Positions 1 to 11,000 of a DNA stretch of 19,370 bases are shown one piece after another (the stretch's first letter is position 1; each line of letters begins with the position of its first letter). The notes below the pieces were generated by a model. That model was not told the origin of the DNA, did no database searches, and worked only from the letters and a program-made list of their open reading frames with translations. The stretch comes from Globomyces pollinis-pini (lineage: Eukaryota; Chytridiomycota; Chytridiomycetes; Rhizophydiales; Globomycetaceae), in assembly GCA_025399215.1 (NCBI GenBank), contig MU621352.1, positions 4,291-23,660 of the forward strand. Direction: 5' to 3'. A program made the position numbers and the translations under genes.

Positions 1-72
1 CAGAATCCGATCCATTACCATATTAGTGTCTCTGTTCAATTCAATTTTATAGGAACTGTACCTTTTACTCAT
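1..72 (-). CDS. possible 5' coding exon of an unknown gene, cut by the left window edge
   Basis: An ATG at 72-70 opens a minus-strand frame that stays open to base 1 (24 codons, beginning MSKRYSSYKIELNRDT). I do not recognise the protein. It lies downstream of TOP1 on the same strand, so it could be the start of the next gene. A frame of 24 codons is easily found by chance in AT-rich DNA, so support is weak. Confidence 0.2.
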   Translation of the reverse strand, partial: MSKRYSSYKIELNRDTNMVMDRIL

Positions 73-619
73 TGCAATTAGTTTAACACAATTGACAACA
101 AAAACAGTTGATTATAAGCTTTGATTCACATTCACCTTAATGCCTTTTAATAATTCACTTTCAGTATTGACTATGTTTCTCAAACACAGTGTGTTGAACA
201 TACTAGACTTTTACACAAGAAGGTGGTGTTAGAATAGACACACTCCAATAAACAGCCAAAATTTTATCATACTAGAAGCTAAATGGTGTACTCGAAAGTA
301 ACCGAAGCGGAGAAACGTTCTTTAAGTTCGTCTCATTTACTCCTCAATCCTTCAATTATTGTGTTCCTTTGTGATCGTTGACGCGGGTCTAATCCAAATT
401 CGGTTATTTTTGAAACCCCACTGCCAAATTGAGTTTTTGTATTTTGAATCCATCACGTAGACTTTAAACGGATTAACCTGGAGCAAGTTATTATTGACTC
501 AGTAATGGAATTTGGAATGCACATGGATGAATGTCAACAAGAAGGTTAGAGACTATCGGCAACTTTATTAATGGTTTACTCCCTCTCATATATATCTTAA
601 AATTCCTAAATAGAATGAG
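73..619. other. intergenic DNA downstream of TOP1
   Basis: AT-rich sequence between the TOP1 stop codon and the left-edge frame. It contains the probable TOP1 polyadenylation signal at 564-569. Short minus-strand open stretches exist (112-201, 29 codons; 336-452, 39 codons, with a TGA and then 17 more codons), but their lengths are what chance gives at this base composition, and none resembles a known protein. Confidence 0.6.
564..569 (-). terminator. probable TOP1 polyadenylation signal AATAAA
   Basis: A canonical AATAAA on the minus strand starts about 51 bases past the TOP1 stop codon, a normal distance for a short fungal 3' UTR. Only the hexamer is seen; the cleavage site is not identified. 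Confidence 0.45.
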
Positions 620-2908
620 TTAAAAATTATTTACAAAATCAGGTTCGGTTTCCATTGCCCATGTGAACTTTTCTCTCAATGAGCGATTAAATATTTTTTC
701 TAAGGGGACATCAAATTTATGACACCAAGCAGCGGAGATACGGGGATCGATATAGTTGATCTTCGAAGTCCCCAATGCAGTTTGTTTATTTTCATCCTAC
801 AAAATAAACGACTGTCAAAATTACTCTGTCAACAAGTTGCATTTTTTGAGCTGCAATTCTTTCAGATAGGGAAGTGAATTTCTTTTCTAATCGCTCCATA
901 TTGTAGGTATCAAAACCAGGCGCTTTACGACTTTTTGATTCTGGCAATTCAAGTAAAGGTTTCATTCCTTCTGCTGCTCGTTTTTCGTTCTCTTTTACTA
1001 ATGCCTTTTCAAGTCGCTCTTTCTCTTTTTCCTCTAAATCCACCAAATGTCTTTCGATAAATTCATCATCAAGATCCGATTCTGGTTCTGAAATCTCCGG
1101 TCTTTTTCTTCTCAATTTTGGATCAAGTACAAGCATTTGGTCTTTTACCAATTTTCTTTGATATTTCAATGCTAAAATCTAGGGTTAGGTACAACTTGTT
1201 TACCTTATCTCCCATCTTTTCCATTTGTGCACCATGAGTTTTAGGAACAGCTCTTTGATGGTTACAGAGTACAGCTACTTCTCGGTTTGCTCGATTGTAT
1301 GCCAGAATCTTTTCTGCTACTGTACCATCAGCCGGAGTTTTCTTTAATTCCTCTTGGAATGTAAATGATGCATTGAAGGTACGAAAGACTTTGGCAGTCA
1401 AGCCTGGATTTAATTTACTAAGATGTTTGTTTAAAATGCTAGTCTATTGGTAATTAACATATAGAGTCAATTTACATTGATTCTATCAAACAAATCATCT
1501 CCTTCTTTCTTTGGTGCTTTTTTGAATAATTTGATGTTTTTGAAAACTTGTTCATCCACTTCAACAGTATTGACATACCGAATAGAATCTTTACCCAAAA
1601 AGTCGAAAGTGACTTTGTTTGGTGGTTCCAGAGTGATGTGCTCGTATCGTAAAGAACAGCAGCCAACAGTATCTGCTTCATCTTCTCCTTTCTCATTTCC
1701 TGCTCTCAAGGCAAGTTTGTCAATAAAATAAAGTGAGGTGGCTAATTGCCGTGTTGCCATAACTTTATCTTTCAAATCAGCCGTATAGGACTCTCGGATT
1801 CGATGGATATGTTGCTATAATCATTAGTTAATTGTAAAAAAAAATCGGTTGAAATTTAAATTTGTGTATAAAGATGTGTAAAATATCTTACTTTTAATTC
1901 ACGAGCTTTTTCGAACTTTTTCAAGTCTGATTGACCTTTTAAAGAGCTAGTAGCAGCCAGAAAGATATATTTTGTGTTATCGTTAACATTTTCTTTCCAT
2001 GTTGCCAGCCATGTTACTTTATTATCATGTGAAACGGCTCCCCATGTGTGTCCTTCAGGTGCTTTTGGTATAACCGCATCTGCTCCAATATTTAAGGTCA
2101 CTTGTTCAGGAGTGACACGTTGCTATTGGTTAGTTATATCAATTGATACTTTCAAGCATCCAGTTTTGGGGTGCTCTCCTCTACCTCTAAATAGTCCAGG
2201 TGGTTCTATTCTATAATTCCCAACCTTTTCTTTTCTCCCATCAAGAAAACAAAACCCATAAATTTCGTCAATCGCAGCCTTCTCATCTTTGATTTTCTTT
2301 TTCTCTTCCTTAGTCATTTGTTTTCTCAATTCCTTTTGCTTATTAAGGTATTCAAAAATTGGCGTGAAGTCACACTTTTTAAATACTTTAATTGGACAAG
2401 GCTGCTGTTAGAAGCTTGATTTATACCTTTTTTTCTTCTTTGATCACATTTAAAAAATCTTCAAAAAAGTTCTTTTGAAATACTGGATTGTTTCCATGAT
2501 CAGTTTCGAGTAGTGCAGCGTAAAAACTGGCTACCTCTTCAGCCTTGGGAGTCAAGGTAACTTCTTCACCTATACATCAGATGTCAATTCTTACCATCGT
2601 ATTTCATTTTCACGTTATGAGGTATATACGGTGGCGGAAAGAGTGGTCCTGTGGATTTTTAATGAATCTACTATACCTTGATGCTCTAGCGTTGTCCATT
2701 TCACAGTGTCATCTTTATTTGAATCTAACCACCATTTGTGTTGGTCATCCTCATCGTCCTCCTCTTTAACAGATTTCGATGGTGATGATTTGGCTGACTG
2801 GGAAGAAGGTTTCCTGCCAGCTGTAGATTTCTTAGTGACTTTCTGTTTCTTTTTTGGAGGTTGATCCTCCTTTTTGACTTTGGTAGCACGCTTTTTTGTT
2901 GGGGTTTT
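620..2908 (-). CDS. TOP1: DNA topoisomerase I (type IB), extreme N-terminus unresolved
   Basis: Nuclear type IB topoisomerase, which nicks one DNA strand through a 3'-phosphotyrosine and relaxes supercoils during transcription and replication. Exons in transcript order: 2908-2677, 2648-2595, 2569-2427, 2401-2150, 2122-1892, 1814-1476, 1443-1204, 1178-825, 796-620. They join in frame into 673 residues. A Lys/Ser-rich basic tail with PPKKKQKV as a likely nuclear signal is followed by the core ([44 protein letters not shown]). All five catalytic residues are present: Arg in LALRAGNEK, Lys in FLGKDSIRY, Arg in KVFRTFNAS, His in CNHQR, and the nucleophile Tyr in [11 protein letters not shown] (codon 754-752). 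A short linker precedes the last exon. The stop is TAA at 622-620. Wording such as [11 protein letters not shown] is fungal. Exon 2908-2677 has no ATG, so the start lies upstream; see the candidate exons. SFM1 lies upstream in the same orientation. Confidence 0.95.
1815..1891 (-). other. 77-base intron in TOP1
   Basis: GT-AG intron between the codons for RELK and QHIHRI. Unlike the 25-32 base introns elsewhere in this gene, it has a run of eight T and an AACTAATG branch-like motif before TTATAG. Phase 0. Both flanks align with the topoisomerase family without a gap, so the boundaries are firm. Confidence 0.85.
2402..2426 (-). other. 25-base TOP1 intron with tandem NAGNAG acceptor
   Basis: Phase-0 intron between VIKEEKK and PCPIKVF. 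The 3' end reads TCTAACAGCAG, giving two acceptors three bases apart. The proximal one (22-base intron) would add a single Gln; the distal one (25 bases) would not. CTAAC just before them is a good branch-site match. Confidence 0.7.
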
Positions 2909-3066
2909 CTATAACTGATTAGAATATACAATTGATTTTGAAAGGTCAAGTCTCTATTAACGCAATTGAAAGAAAATCATGTATGTGTATGTAGAATGGC
3001 GATAATATAAGATTTCAGTGATACTAATGGATGTTCACGACCAGCACCGACTGAAAGAGGGGTCAT
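2909..3066 (-). other. candidate 5' exons of TOP1 (tentative)
   Basis: A model that joins in frame to the first secure exon: ATG at 3066-3064, exon 3066-3025 (14 codons), a 71-base GT-AG intron 3024-2954, exon 2953-2930 (8 codons), then a 21-base GT-AG intron 2929-2909 containing a CTAAT branch-like motif. This would give a 695-residue protein. The N-terminus of the family is not conserved, so homology cannot confirm it. The 21-base intron would be the shortest in the window, which is a reason for caution. Confidence 0.35.
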
Positions 3067-3674
3067 TACCCTCAATATAAAATTCCGATTGAACATCAAA
3101 TGAGCAGTGAATAGGAAATTAGGATTTATAGAAACAGGAAAGAAATGAGATAAACGAAAGATTGGAATCATGAACAAAAAAGAAAGAAACCAAACCGTAC
3201 CGACACAGACGCAATCGCTTTAGCCTAATCATTAAGAATGAACAACGATACCAAAGGGATGTCTTCATCGGAGGAATATTCCTAAGATCAGACAACGAAC
3301 TATACCGACTCAGAAGGGACAGACACTGAATCTGAATCTGAATTTTGCATCTTTAAAAAAGACTTAGAAAAAAAACGAAAAACAAAGCACTACACACTCG
3401 TAATAGACTATTGAATATCAAGTAAGTGGATTGAAAATTTGGAAATTAACTGTTATGGTTTTTACCATTTTATGTTATATTAAATTACGCGATAATGCTA
3501 TTTTGTAGTGTTGTATCTTGACTGACTTGACAAGTTATGAGTATCTTCATAATGGTTCGTCAAGTTTAGCAATACTAAATCGCTTAACAAAAAAACTCTA
3601 GTTGAGTAACTCACCACAAAAAGTTTGAAATGAAAAAATAATTGACTTGTATTGTTTTAATGCTAAGTTTTCAT
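3067..3674. other. intergenic region between SFM1 3' end and TOP1 5' end
   Basis: AT-rich spacer of about 600 bases that should hold the TOP1 promoter and the SFM1 3' UTR. The only coding-like stretch is on the plus strand at 3238-3414. There an ATG frame of 15 codons ends in TAA, and the same frame continues as an acidic, Ser-rich peptide with TDSEGTDTESESEF before a TGA. I do not recognise it and treat it as chance or debris. Confidence 0.5.
3656..3661 (-). terminator. possible SFM1 polyadenylation signal ATTAAA
   Basis: The common variant hexamer ATTAAA lies 14 bases past the SFM1 TGA stop on the minus strand. No AATAAA occurs closer. Short hexamers are frequent in AT-rich DNA, so this is tentative. 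Confidence 0.25.
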
Positions 3675-4560
3675 TCATACCAAAGGTTCATCGTTCGATG
3701 CCTTCAAATGTTCAATTAAACCTGGTGGCATTTTGGGATTGCCAGCCTCATCAACCAGATATCTAACATTAAATCGATTCTAAATTACCGGAATGGCATT
3801 TCTACACTTTGCTTTTTTCCAAGTTTGATTTCTGGAAAATCAACAAATTTCAAATCTACCAGTCGATGTCCAAACTCGAGCACCTGTTGTGAAACCAATA
3901 CAGCAGTATCTGTTGTCATTTGGACTGATCCTAAATGACGGGTTGCAAAGCCCATATTTCGAAGAATCCTGATTATTAGAATTCTGTTATAGAGTACTTT
4001 GTTCTGTCTTGAGGTGGGTCGTCACCTAATATCCCACCAAATAACAAATAATCAAAATCGGTCGCATCTTCTGGTTTCAATTCATGCGGACTAGATGGAT
4101 CTAGCAATAAAACTCGCTTCTGCTTTTCGACTGGCCAATCTTGAACTGATTCCGTTTGAGTAATGCATGGAATAGCATTCAATAGTTCTGGCTTTAGATG
4201 ACTAAGAACAACGTGGTCTGATCCCATATGCTTAATCATATTCATATATTCAATCTAAAACATTAGATATTTGGACATGAGTGAAGTTCAACAATGGTAC
4301 TTGTCCATAGTCTGGTAGTCAGATAACAAGTTCAATTTAGAAAGAAATAAATTATACATATCCAAGTATAGTCCGTATTAAATAGATACTTTCTATGGAG
4401 GGATATGTTAACTGAGTATGTTTGGCAAGAATGTATCAATTGATTGTTCACTTCTTTCGAAATCAAACAAACAGTCATCTCTAGATTTCATTGGTATTAC
4501 CTTTGGCCAACCATCAACGGTGTCCTCCATGTGCTCTATTACATACGTAAATTTCTTCAT
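3675..4560 (-). CDS. SFM1: Sfm1-type SPOUT protein-arginine methyltransferase
   Basis: Cytoplasmic SAM-dependent arginine methyltransferase of the SPOUT (trefoil-knot) fold. In budding yeast, Sfm1 methylates an arginine of ribosomal protein Rps3; that substrate is inferred here. Exons in transcript order: 4560-4501, 4254-3998, 3968-3789, 3762-3675. They total 585 bases, giving 194 residues against about 213 in yeast, ending in TGA. Family landmarks: VIEHMED near the start (residues 7-13), LLLDPSSPHELKPEDA, the cofactor-loop motif FGGILGDDPPQDRT (92-105), and RHLGSVQMTTDTA (116-128), then VDLKFVDFPE and EMPFRYLVDEAGNP. The ATG at 4560 is chosen because the family begins with M-K-x-IEHME. It diverges from the dynein gene across a 330-base interval. 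Introns are 246, 29 and 26 bases; the first is the longest in the window. Confidence 0.93.
4255..4500 (-). other. 246-base first intron of SFM1 (size outlier)
   Basis: It starts GTAATA straight after the codons for DGWPK and ends TTTTAG before IEYMNM. The Sfm1 family aligns across the join without missing residues, so no coding exon seems hidden inside. Every other secure intron here is 77 bases or less, most 25-36. I found no clear C/D or H/ACA snoRNA boxes or tRNA in it. Confidence 0.75.
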
Positions 4561-4890
4561 TGTAGTTTAGTCTGGAAAAAAAACAAAAAAAAATAGGCTT
4601 TTTGATCCGATTTGAATGAGAGTTGTATCGAAAATTACCAGCGGTTTCATAGTTGCTCATGATGAATTGTTATACGTTAAATTCTGCACTTCATTGAATG
4701 AATGTTGAGGTCTGTCAAAAGCAATTACGAATAATAAAATAAAATATCACTTATACAACACTATCATATCATGATTAAACGTCTGATATTAATGTGCAGG
4801 TAGCATCGTTCGTTTACAATCACGAGCAAAAAAACCCTTTGTTCAATTCGACGCGTTTTGACTTCAGTCTCATTGACCAACAAGTTTCGT
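4561..4890. promoter_or_regulatory. shared divergent promoter interval of SFM1 and the dynein gene
   Basis: 330 bases separate the two start codons, which point away from each other, so both promoters must lie here or overlap the genes. The SFM1 side holds a strong pyrimidine tract (nine T, G, eight T, CCAG) ending at 4572. With a GTAATT donor at 4638 it could form a 67-base 5' UTR intron. An upstream ATG at 4660-4658 on the minus strand would then read an eight-codon uORF ending before the true start. I see no convincing TATA box. Confidence 0.55.
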
Positions 4891-5019
4891 ATGTCCAACC
4901 CAAATGTATTTCAACTGCAAATTGATACTGTTTTAGAGCAACAATAGAGATGATGCTAAGGGTAAACAATCCCTTCCACCAATACAAAAGGTTTTTCAAA
5001 GATAACCTAAATTCATTAG
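4891..5019 (+). other. short 5' coding exons of the dynein gene
   Basis: Exon 1 (4891-4905) codes only MSNPN and is followed by a 31-base intron. Exon 2 (4937-4990) codes [18 protein letters not shown] and is followed by a 29-base intron. The frame then enters [13 protein letters not shown] and the better-conserved tail ([14 protein letters not shown]). Both introns are phase 0 and both remove in-frame TAG codons. The family's extreme N-terminus is variable, so this part of the model is an inference from frame and splice sites. Confidence 0.6.
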
Positions 5020-8000
5020 CAAAACCTTCTACCCACAGGGACTAGAGGAAGAGCGTGGTTAGGGGAAATATCATACATACCAAAGGATGTATTGGATCAT
5101 CAATCTCCATTAGCAAAATTCGATCAGATGCATGCTAAATACCTCACAACTCCTCGAAACTACGATTTAACACAGTTCAATTATAAAGAGAAATCACTAG
5201 GATTAAAGAAAGATTCCATTCTAGCAGCTAATAAGCATTTAGCTAAATTGGAGAAAGGTGTGAAGAAAGACAAAGAATCATTCAGAACAACCATGGTTAA
5301 TATCATGATGTATTAATTTCACGAGTTTTTGATATCCATAGGCAAAATATAGGCGATTCCAAGGAGAAATCAGAATCTGAATCTGCCGAGCAAACTGTAG
5401 AAGAACTACTTACCGACACCAAAAACGTTGGATTATCTGAAAAAGATAAAATTGTAATTGATAAATGGTATAATGTTTAGCAAAGATACTACTATTTTAT
5501 TACTAATGGAGTTGACACCCAGCATGTCGCTGAAATGGACGATGTATGGTTAAATAACGTTCTAGAAATGATTCCAAATAAGTTAAAGAAACTATCAGCA
5601 TTGGTTAATTTATTATCTGGAGAAATGAGAGATGATTACCATACAAGTGTAAAAAAAGCCATTGGTAGTCTATCTAAAAGATTAACGTATACCTAGTTGA
5701 TTTTGTATTGAAAGATCCAAGAGAAAAAAATGAATATGGATTAGAGGAAAAGGAAACATTAGATGACTTTCTACTGTAAGTTTAGGAATATTAAAATAGT
5801 TTTAGAGAGAGGAAAGCAATTCAAGGTTGGAATCATTCTTTCATAGAATCAAAAACCTTACTATCATCATCTATTTTAATTACAAACCCAAATATTTTGG
5901 AATTACTTCAAGTATGGAATAAATTCAAAAATACCAGATTGATTGAGATTGAACCAATTGTCACTAAAGGTGGTTCATATGAATTGAAAGCGTTTAAACT
6001 CATGATATTACAGAAATTGGAAAAAGCTCACGAAAAGATATTGACTAGGTTTGAAGTAATTAGATTTAACCGATAGTTGGTACCCTGCAATCCTGAACAT
6101 CTTTTACCAAGGAAGTCACAAAAAAGAATGGACAAGTATCCCAAATGAAAGAATGGAGGGTTTTTTCCGAACTATTTCGTTATTATTGGCTGATCAGATT
6201 CGTCAAATAGTAGAACAATCAGCAAATGACTTTATTGCATTGTTTGATTTGGCAACCCTTCAATCTCATTCAGAATTATCACATCCAAAGGCAGTGTCAT
6301 TTGCAGTTCGAATGGTTTTAGACGATAGTAAAATTAGATTGGAACCATCTGTCATTGAGATACAATCAACTATTGAACACCTTTTGGATTGTGTTTTCAC
6401 AGCTGCAGACAAGATACCAAAAATAGAAACGCAATTATTTGCGTCTGGACAAACCGTTGTCTCTTCTACCCGTACTGGAATTAATCCAGTAAAGCCAGAT
6501 CAATGTATTCGAGTGGTTTTTGAAGAAACATACCCTCAAATTGTTGCATCTAGTAGAAAATTGTTAAAAGATCGATTAACAAAGCTTTTGGAAGCACCGA
6601 TATATTATTTGGCTGAATTTGATAAACAAAAGGCGCTTATATCAAGAGCATCAGATGTTGATGTGACAGATTTTTTGGAAACCGAAAAACCACAAGAGCA
6701 ACTGATGGATGTAATTTGATAGTTTAATATTATTAGGAAGTGCGAAAGTTTAGAAATATTGCGTCCAATCAAATCATCTCCGCATACCCATATGTTGTCC
6801 AGTTTCACTTGGTCGAGCTTTACTGTGCAGACTTTATTAATGCTTTGGCAGAAAGAGCTATTCATCTTTCTAATAGGATTATTGACAAAATGGGGGCAGA
6901 TTTTCGGGCTACCAACACTGAGTAATCGACTGGTTTACTAAATTGATTAAGGGTGATAAATACTTTTGAAGATATGGCAAAGAAAATTACTACAATGCCT
7001 ACAAATGTTGAGGAAATGTGTGCATTACAGAAGTTTATAGACAACAGTCGAAATGTGTCAATGAAAAATTTAGAAGAGATCGTTGATGAGTCCAAAAAAA
7101 AGTATTAAAAATCTATATTCATACATATTAGACTGCATTTTATGATAACATTCTCCGAATTGAAGCGAGAAGATTATGACATGAACACAGTACTATTTTC
7201 TTGGCCACAAAAGATAGTTCCTATATTTCAAGAGGGAGAAGCTAATTTGATTAAATCCAGAGCCATCAATCAAGACGAATTAAACAGCCGAAGAGAAAAG
7301 ATAGATTTGGAATTGGAAGGGTACACAAAACAAATCGAAGAATATTATAGTTATGGAGAGTATTCAGATATTAACAAGTACTTGAAATCCGCTCAAAGAT
7401 TACAAGCTCGATTGGAGTCTATTGGTGAGAAAATATCAACCTTCAATCATGAAGAGGAACTATTCGGTTGGGAAACGACAAAGTTTTCTGGGCTTCAGTC
7501 TACTATCGAAGCACTTTCTCCTTTCCTGACATTATACCAAACATCAGTCGATTTGCAAAAATCGTATCATACTTGGATGACAGGATCATTTATGAAATTG
7601 GAACCAGAAACAGTCGAAAACGAGGTTACTACAATGTGGAGAAACATGTACAAATTATCGTTGGTGTTTGAAAACCATCACGTTCCATTAGAATTATCGA
7701 AAATTACCAAGGAGCAGATCGAAAAGTTTCAAGTGCATCTGCCATTGGTTAGCACTCTTTGTAATCCTGGTCTTAGAGACAGACATTGGAGAGATATATC
7801 AGCTATTGTTGGATTTAGATTTCAACCAGATGAGTCGACCAGTCTATCCGCTGTATTGGAAAAAAATCTGGGCTCATACATGTCTCACTTGGAACAGATA
7901 TCTGTTGTTGCTACTAAAGAGCACTCATTCGAAAAAGCATTACAGAAAATGTATGGTGAATGGAAAGATATACAGTTTATTACACTCGAGTATAGAGACA

Positions 8001-11000
8001 CTGGCACTCAAATTCTCGGTGGTTCTGATGAAATCCAAACGTTATTAGATGATCATATTGTTAAAACACAAACAATGAGAGGATCTCCATTTATTAAAGC
8101 ATTTGAAGAGGAAACAAGAAACTGGGATCAGAAATTAATGTTAATTCAGGTATACAATTTTAACTTACATTTTTTAGGAAATATTAGATGAGTGGTTGAA
8201 AGTTCAAGCAACTTGGCTATACTTGGAACCTATTTTCAGTTCTGAAGATATCATGCGCCAAATGCCATCAGAAGGAAAGCGTTTTGTGTCAGTGAACAAA
8301 ACCTGGAAAGACATTATGGCATACACAGTTAAAGACCCTCATGTGCTCAAAGTGTGTGAAATGGCTGATTTACTACCTTTACTCAAAGATAGCAACTATG
8401 AGTTGGATTTAATCCAAAAAGGACTCAACCAATACTTGGAAATCAAACGGTTATTCTTCCCCAGATTTTTTTTCTTATCTAATGATGAAATGTTGGAAAT
8501 TTTATCAGAAACTAGAGATCCTACTCGAGTTCAACCGCATTTAAAAGTATATTAATTAATAACTAATACAAGTAGAAATGCTTCGAAGGTGTTAACAGTT
8601 TGGAGTTTACATCTAATAACGATATTCTTGGAATGTACTCCAGTGCCAAAGAGTACATTGAGTTTACCCAACAAATTTCTACTAATGATGCTGCTGGAGC
8701 AGTAGAAAGATGGCTGTTAGACGTAGAAAAAACAATGCTGCTTAGTATGAAGCATGTAACAAACTTTGGATTTGAATCTTTTCAACAAATGAGTAGAGAG
8801 AAATGGGTTTTACAAAATCCGGGGCAAGTTGTGCTAGGAGTTAGTCAAATATTTTGGACTCAAGAAGTCGAAGCGGCAATTGTTAGTGGAAGGCCTAATG
8901 CATTAAAATCATACGAAGAGACCAACACAGAAAGGCTATCAAAAATTGTCGACTTAGTTAGAGGGAACCTTTCAAAACTTAATAGATCTACTCTAGAAGC
9001 TTTAGTTGTGGTAAATGATCAAATGCTTACCAAATAGATCGACGTGCATGCGCGTGATGTCGTAGGGCAGTTGGCAGCCGCTCAAGTCTCCAACATTAAT
9101 GACTTTTCATGGTTAAGTCAACTTCGATACTATTACAACAATAAAGAAGAAGGATTGATTGTTAAAATGATTAATTCTGTTCAAAAATATGGCTATGAAT
9201 ACTTGGGGAATTCAGCGAGATTGGTGATCACCCCTCTAACAGACAGATGTTATAGGACATTGTTTGGTGCCCTTCAGCTTAATCTTGGTGGTGCTCCAGG
9301 TATATTTTATTCATTCTACTAATTTGCATCATTAGAGGGTCCAGCAGGTACTGGTAAAACAGAGTCAGTGAAGGATTTGGCGAAAGCTTTAGCTATGTTT
9401 TGTGTTGTTTATAATTGTTCCGATGGTCTCGACTTCATTGCTATGGGGAAATTTTTTAAAGGATTGGCATCTGCTGGTGCTTGGGCTTGCTTTGGTAATA
9501 TTCAATATATCTTATTGGTTAGATGAGTTCAATCGTATTGATTTGGAGGTGTTGTCAGTGGTGGCACAACAAATTTTAACAATTCAACGTGCCAAAGCTG
9601 CAAAGATGGAGAAATTCTTTTTTGAAGGAACGGAATTAAATTTAAATCCTGTGGCGAACGTATTCATTACAATGAATCCTGGTATTAATATTTGCGGTTA
9701 ATCACTCACAGGTTACGCCGGAAGGTCGGAGTTACCAGATAATTTGAAGGCGTTATTTAGACCGGTTGCTATGATGGTAAATAATGAATTGCTAATATGA
9801 AGGTGCCTGATTATACTCTGATCGCCGAGATTTCATTATACTCTTTCGGTTTTGTGCAAGCAAGAGCATTATCTATTAAAATCACGGCGACATACCGATT
9901 GTGCTCCGAGCAGCTATCTTCCCAAGATCATTATGATTATGGGATGAGAGCAGTCAAGTCTGTATTGAATGCCGCTGGAGCTCTTAAATTGAAGTATCCA
10001 TCTGAGAGTGAAGCCATTTTAATTCTGCGTTCTATCATTGATGTTAACTTGGCCAAATTTTTGTCACAAGATATTCCACTATTTAAAGGTATTACGGCGG
10101 ATTTGTTCCCTGGAGTCAATTTACCAACCCCAGACTATGCAGTATTAATACGAGCATTGGATAATAACTGTGAAAAAATGAACTTGCAAAACGTCCCAGC
10201 TTTCATGGAAAAAGTTCTGCAAATATATGAAATGATGTTGGTTCGTCATGGATTTATGGTAGTGGGTGAATCTTATGCGGGTAAAACATCAGCTTATAAA
10301 GTACTACAAGGAGCTTTAACGGACATAAATAAAACAAATCCAGGTTCGGAAGCCAAGGTTGTAGTTCAGTGCCTTAATCCTAAATCTATAACTATGGGGC
10401 AATTATATGGACAATTTGACCCCACAACTCATGAATGGTCAGATGGTGTGCTTGCTGTTGGGTTTAGAAATTTTGCGTCAACACCAACGCCAGATAGAAA
10501 GTGGATAATATTCGACGGTCCTGTAGATGCGATTTGGATTGAGAATATGAATACTGTTTTGGATGATAATCGAAAGCTTTGTCTTAATTCTGGAGAGATT
10601 ATACAACTATCATCGGTTATGAGTTTGATCTTTGAAGTTCGTGATCTTGCTGTAGCCTCACCAGGTATTTAGATTTTAATTGATTTTTAGCTACGGTAAG
10701 TCGATGTGGTATGATCTTCATGGAACCTGCAAGAATTGGATGGAGGGACACTTTAGTAGTTTCTTGGATGTATCAAATGGTACTTCTAGAAGAGCCACAG
10801 AAGACTTACATATCAGAATTAATAGATTGGCTAATTCCACCTCTGCTCCATTTCTTAAGAAGAGAATGTGTAGAAATATCAGAGACAAGTGATAGCTCTA
10901 TTACGCGGTCTTTTCTCTATATAATGGAAAGTTTAATAGATGATGTAGTTACAAAGGGAGACAAAAAATCCACTCTCAATAATAAGATACTGCAGGGGTG

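Noticed and set aside
183..195. Odd palindrome AACACAGTGTGTT
   Set aside because: Six-base arms with a single central base are common by chance, and nothing nearby gives it a role.
279..452. Minus-strand frame with EFGLDPRQRSQRNTIIEG, a TGA, then 17 more codons
   Set aside because: Too short to exceed chance, no ATG start, and no family recognised. Possible splice sites give several conflicting models.
3238..3414. Acidic Ser-rich plus-strand peptide (TDSEGTDTESESEF) as a small gene
   Set aside because: An in-frame TAA separates it from its ATG, and an alternative splice gives a different frame that is equally open. No homology is visible.
4321..4380. Minus-strand TAATACGGACTATACTTGG as a phage-type promoter
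   Set aside because: Only a partial resemblance, inside a nuclear intron; no biological reason to expect it.
9035..9037. In-frame TAG between [11 protein letters not shown] and IDVHARDVV as a readthrough or reassigned stop
   Set aside because: Removing the 27 bases 9011-9037 restores the conserved [14 protein letters not shown], so the TAG is a splice acceptor. The three genes end in TAA, TGA and TAG, so the code is standard.
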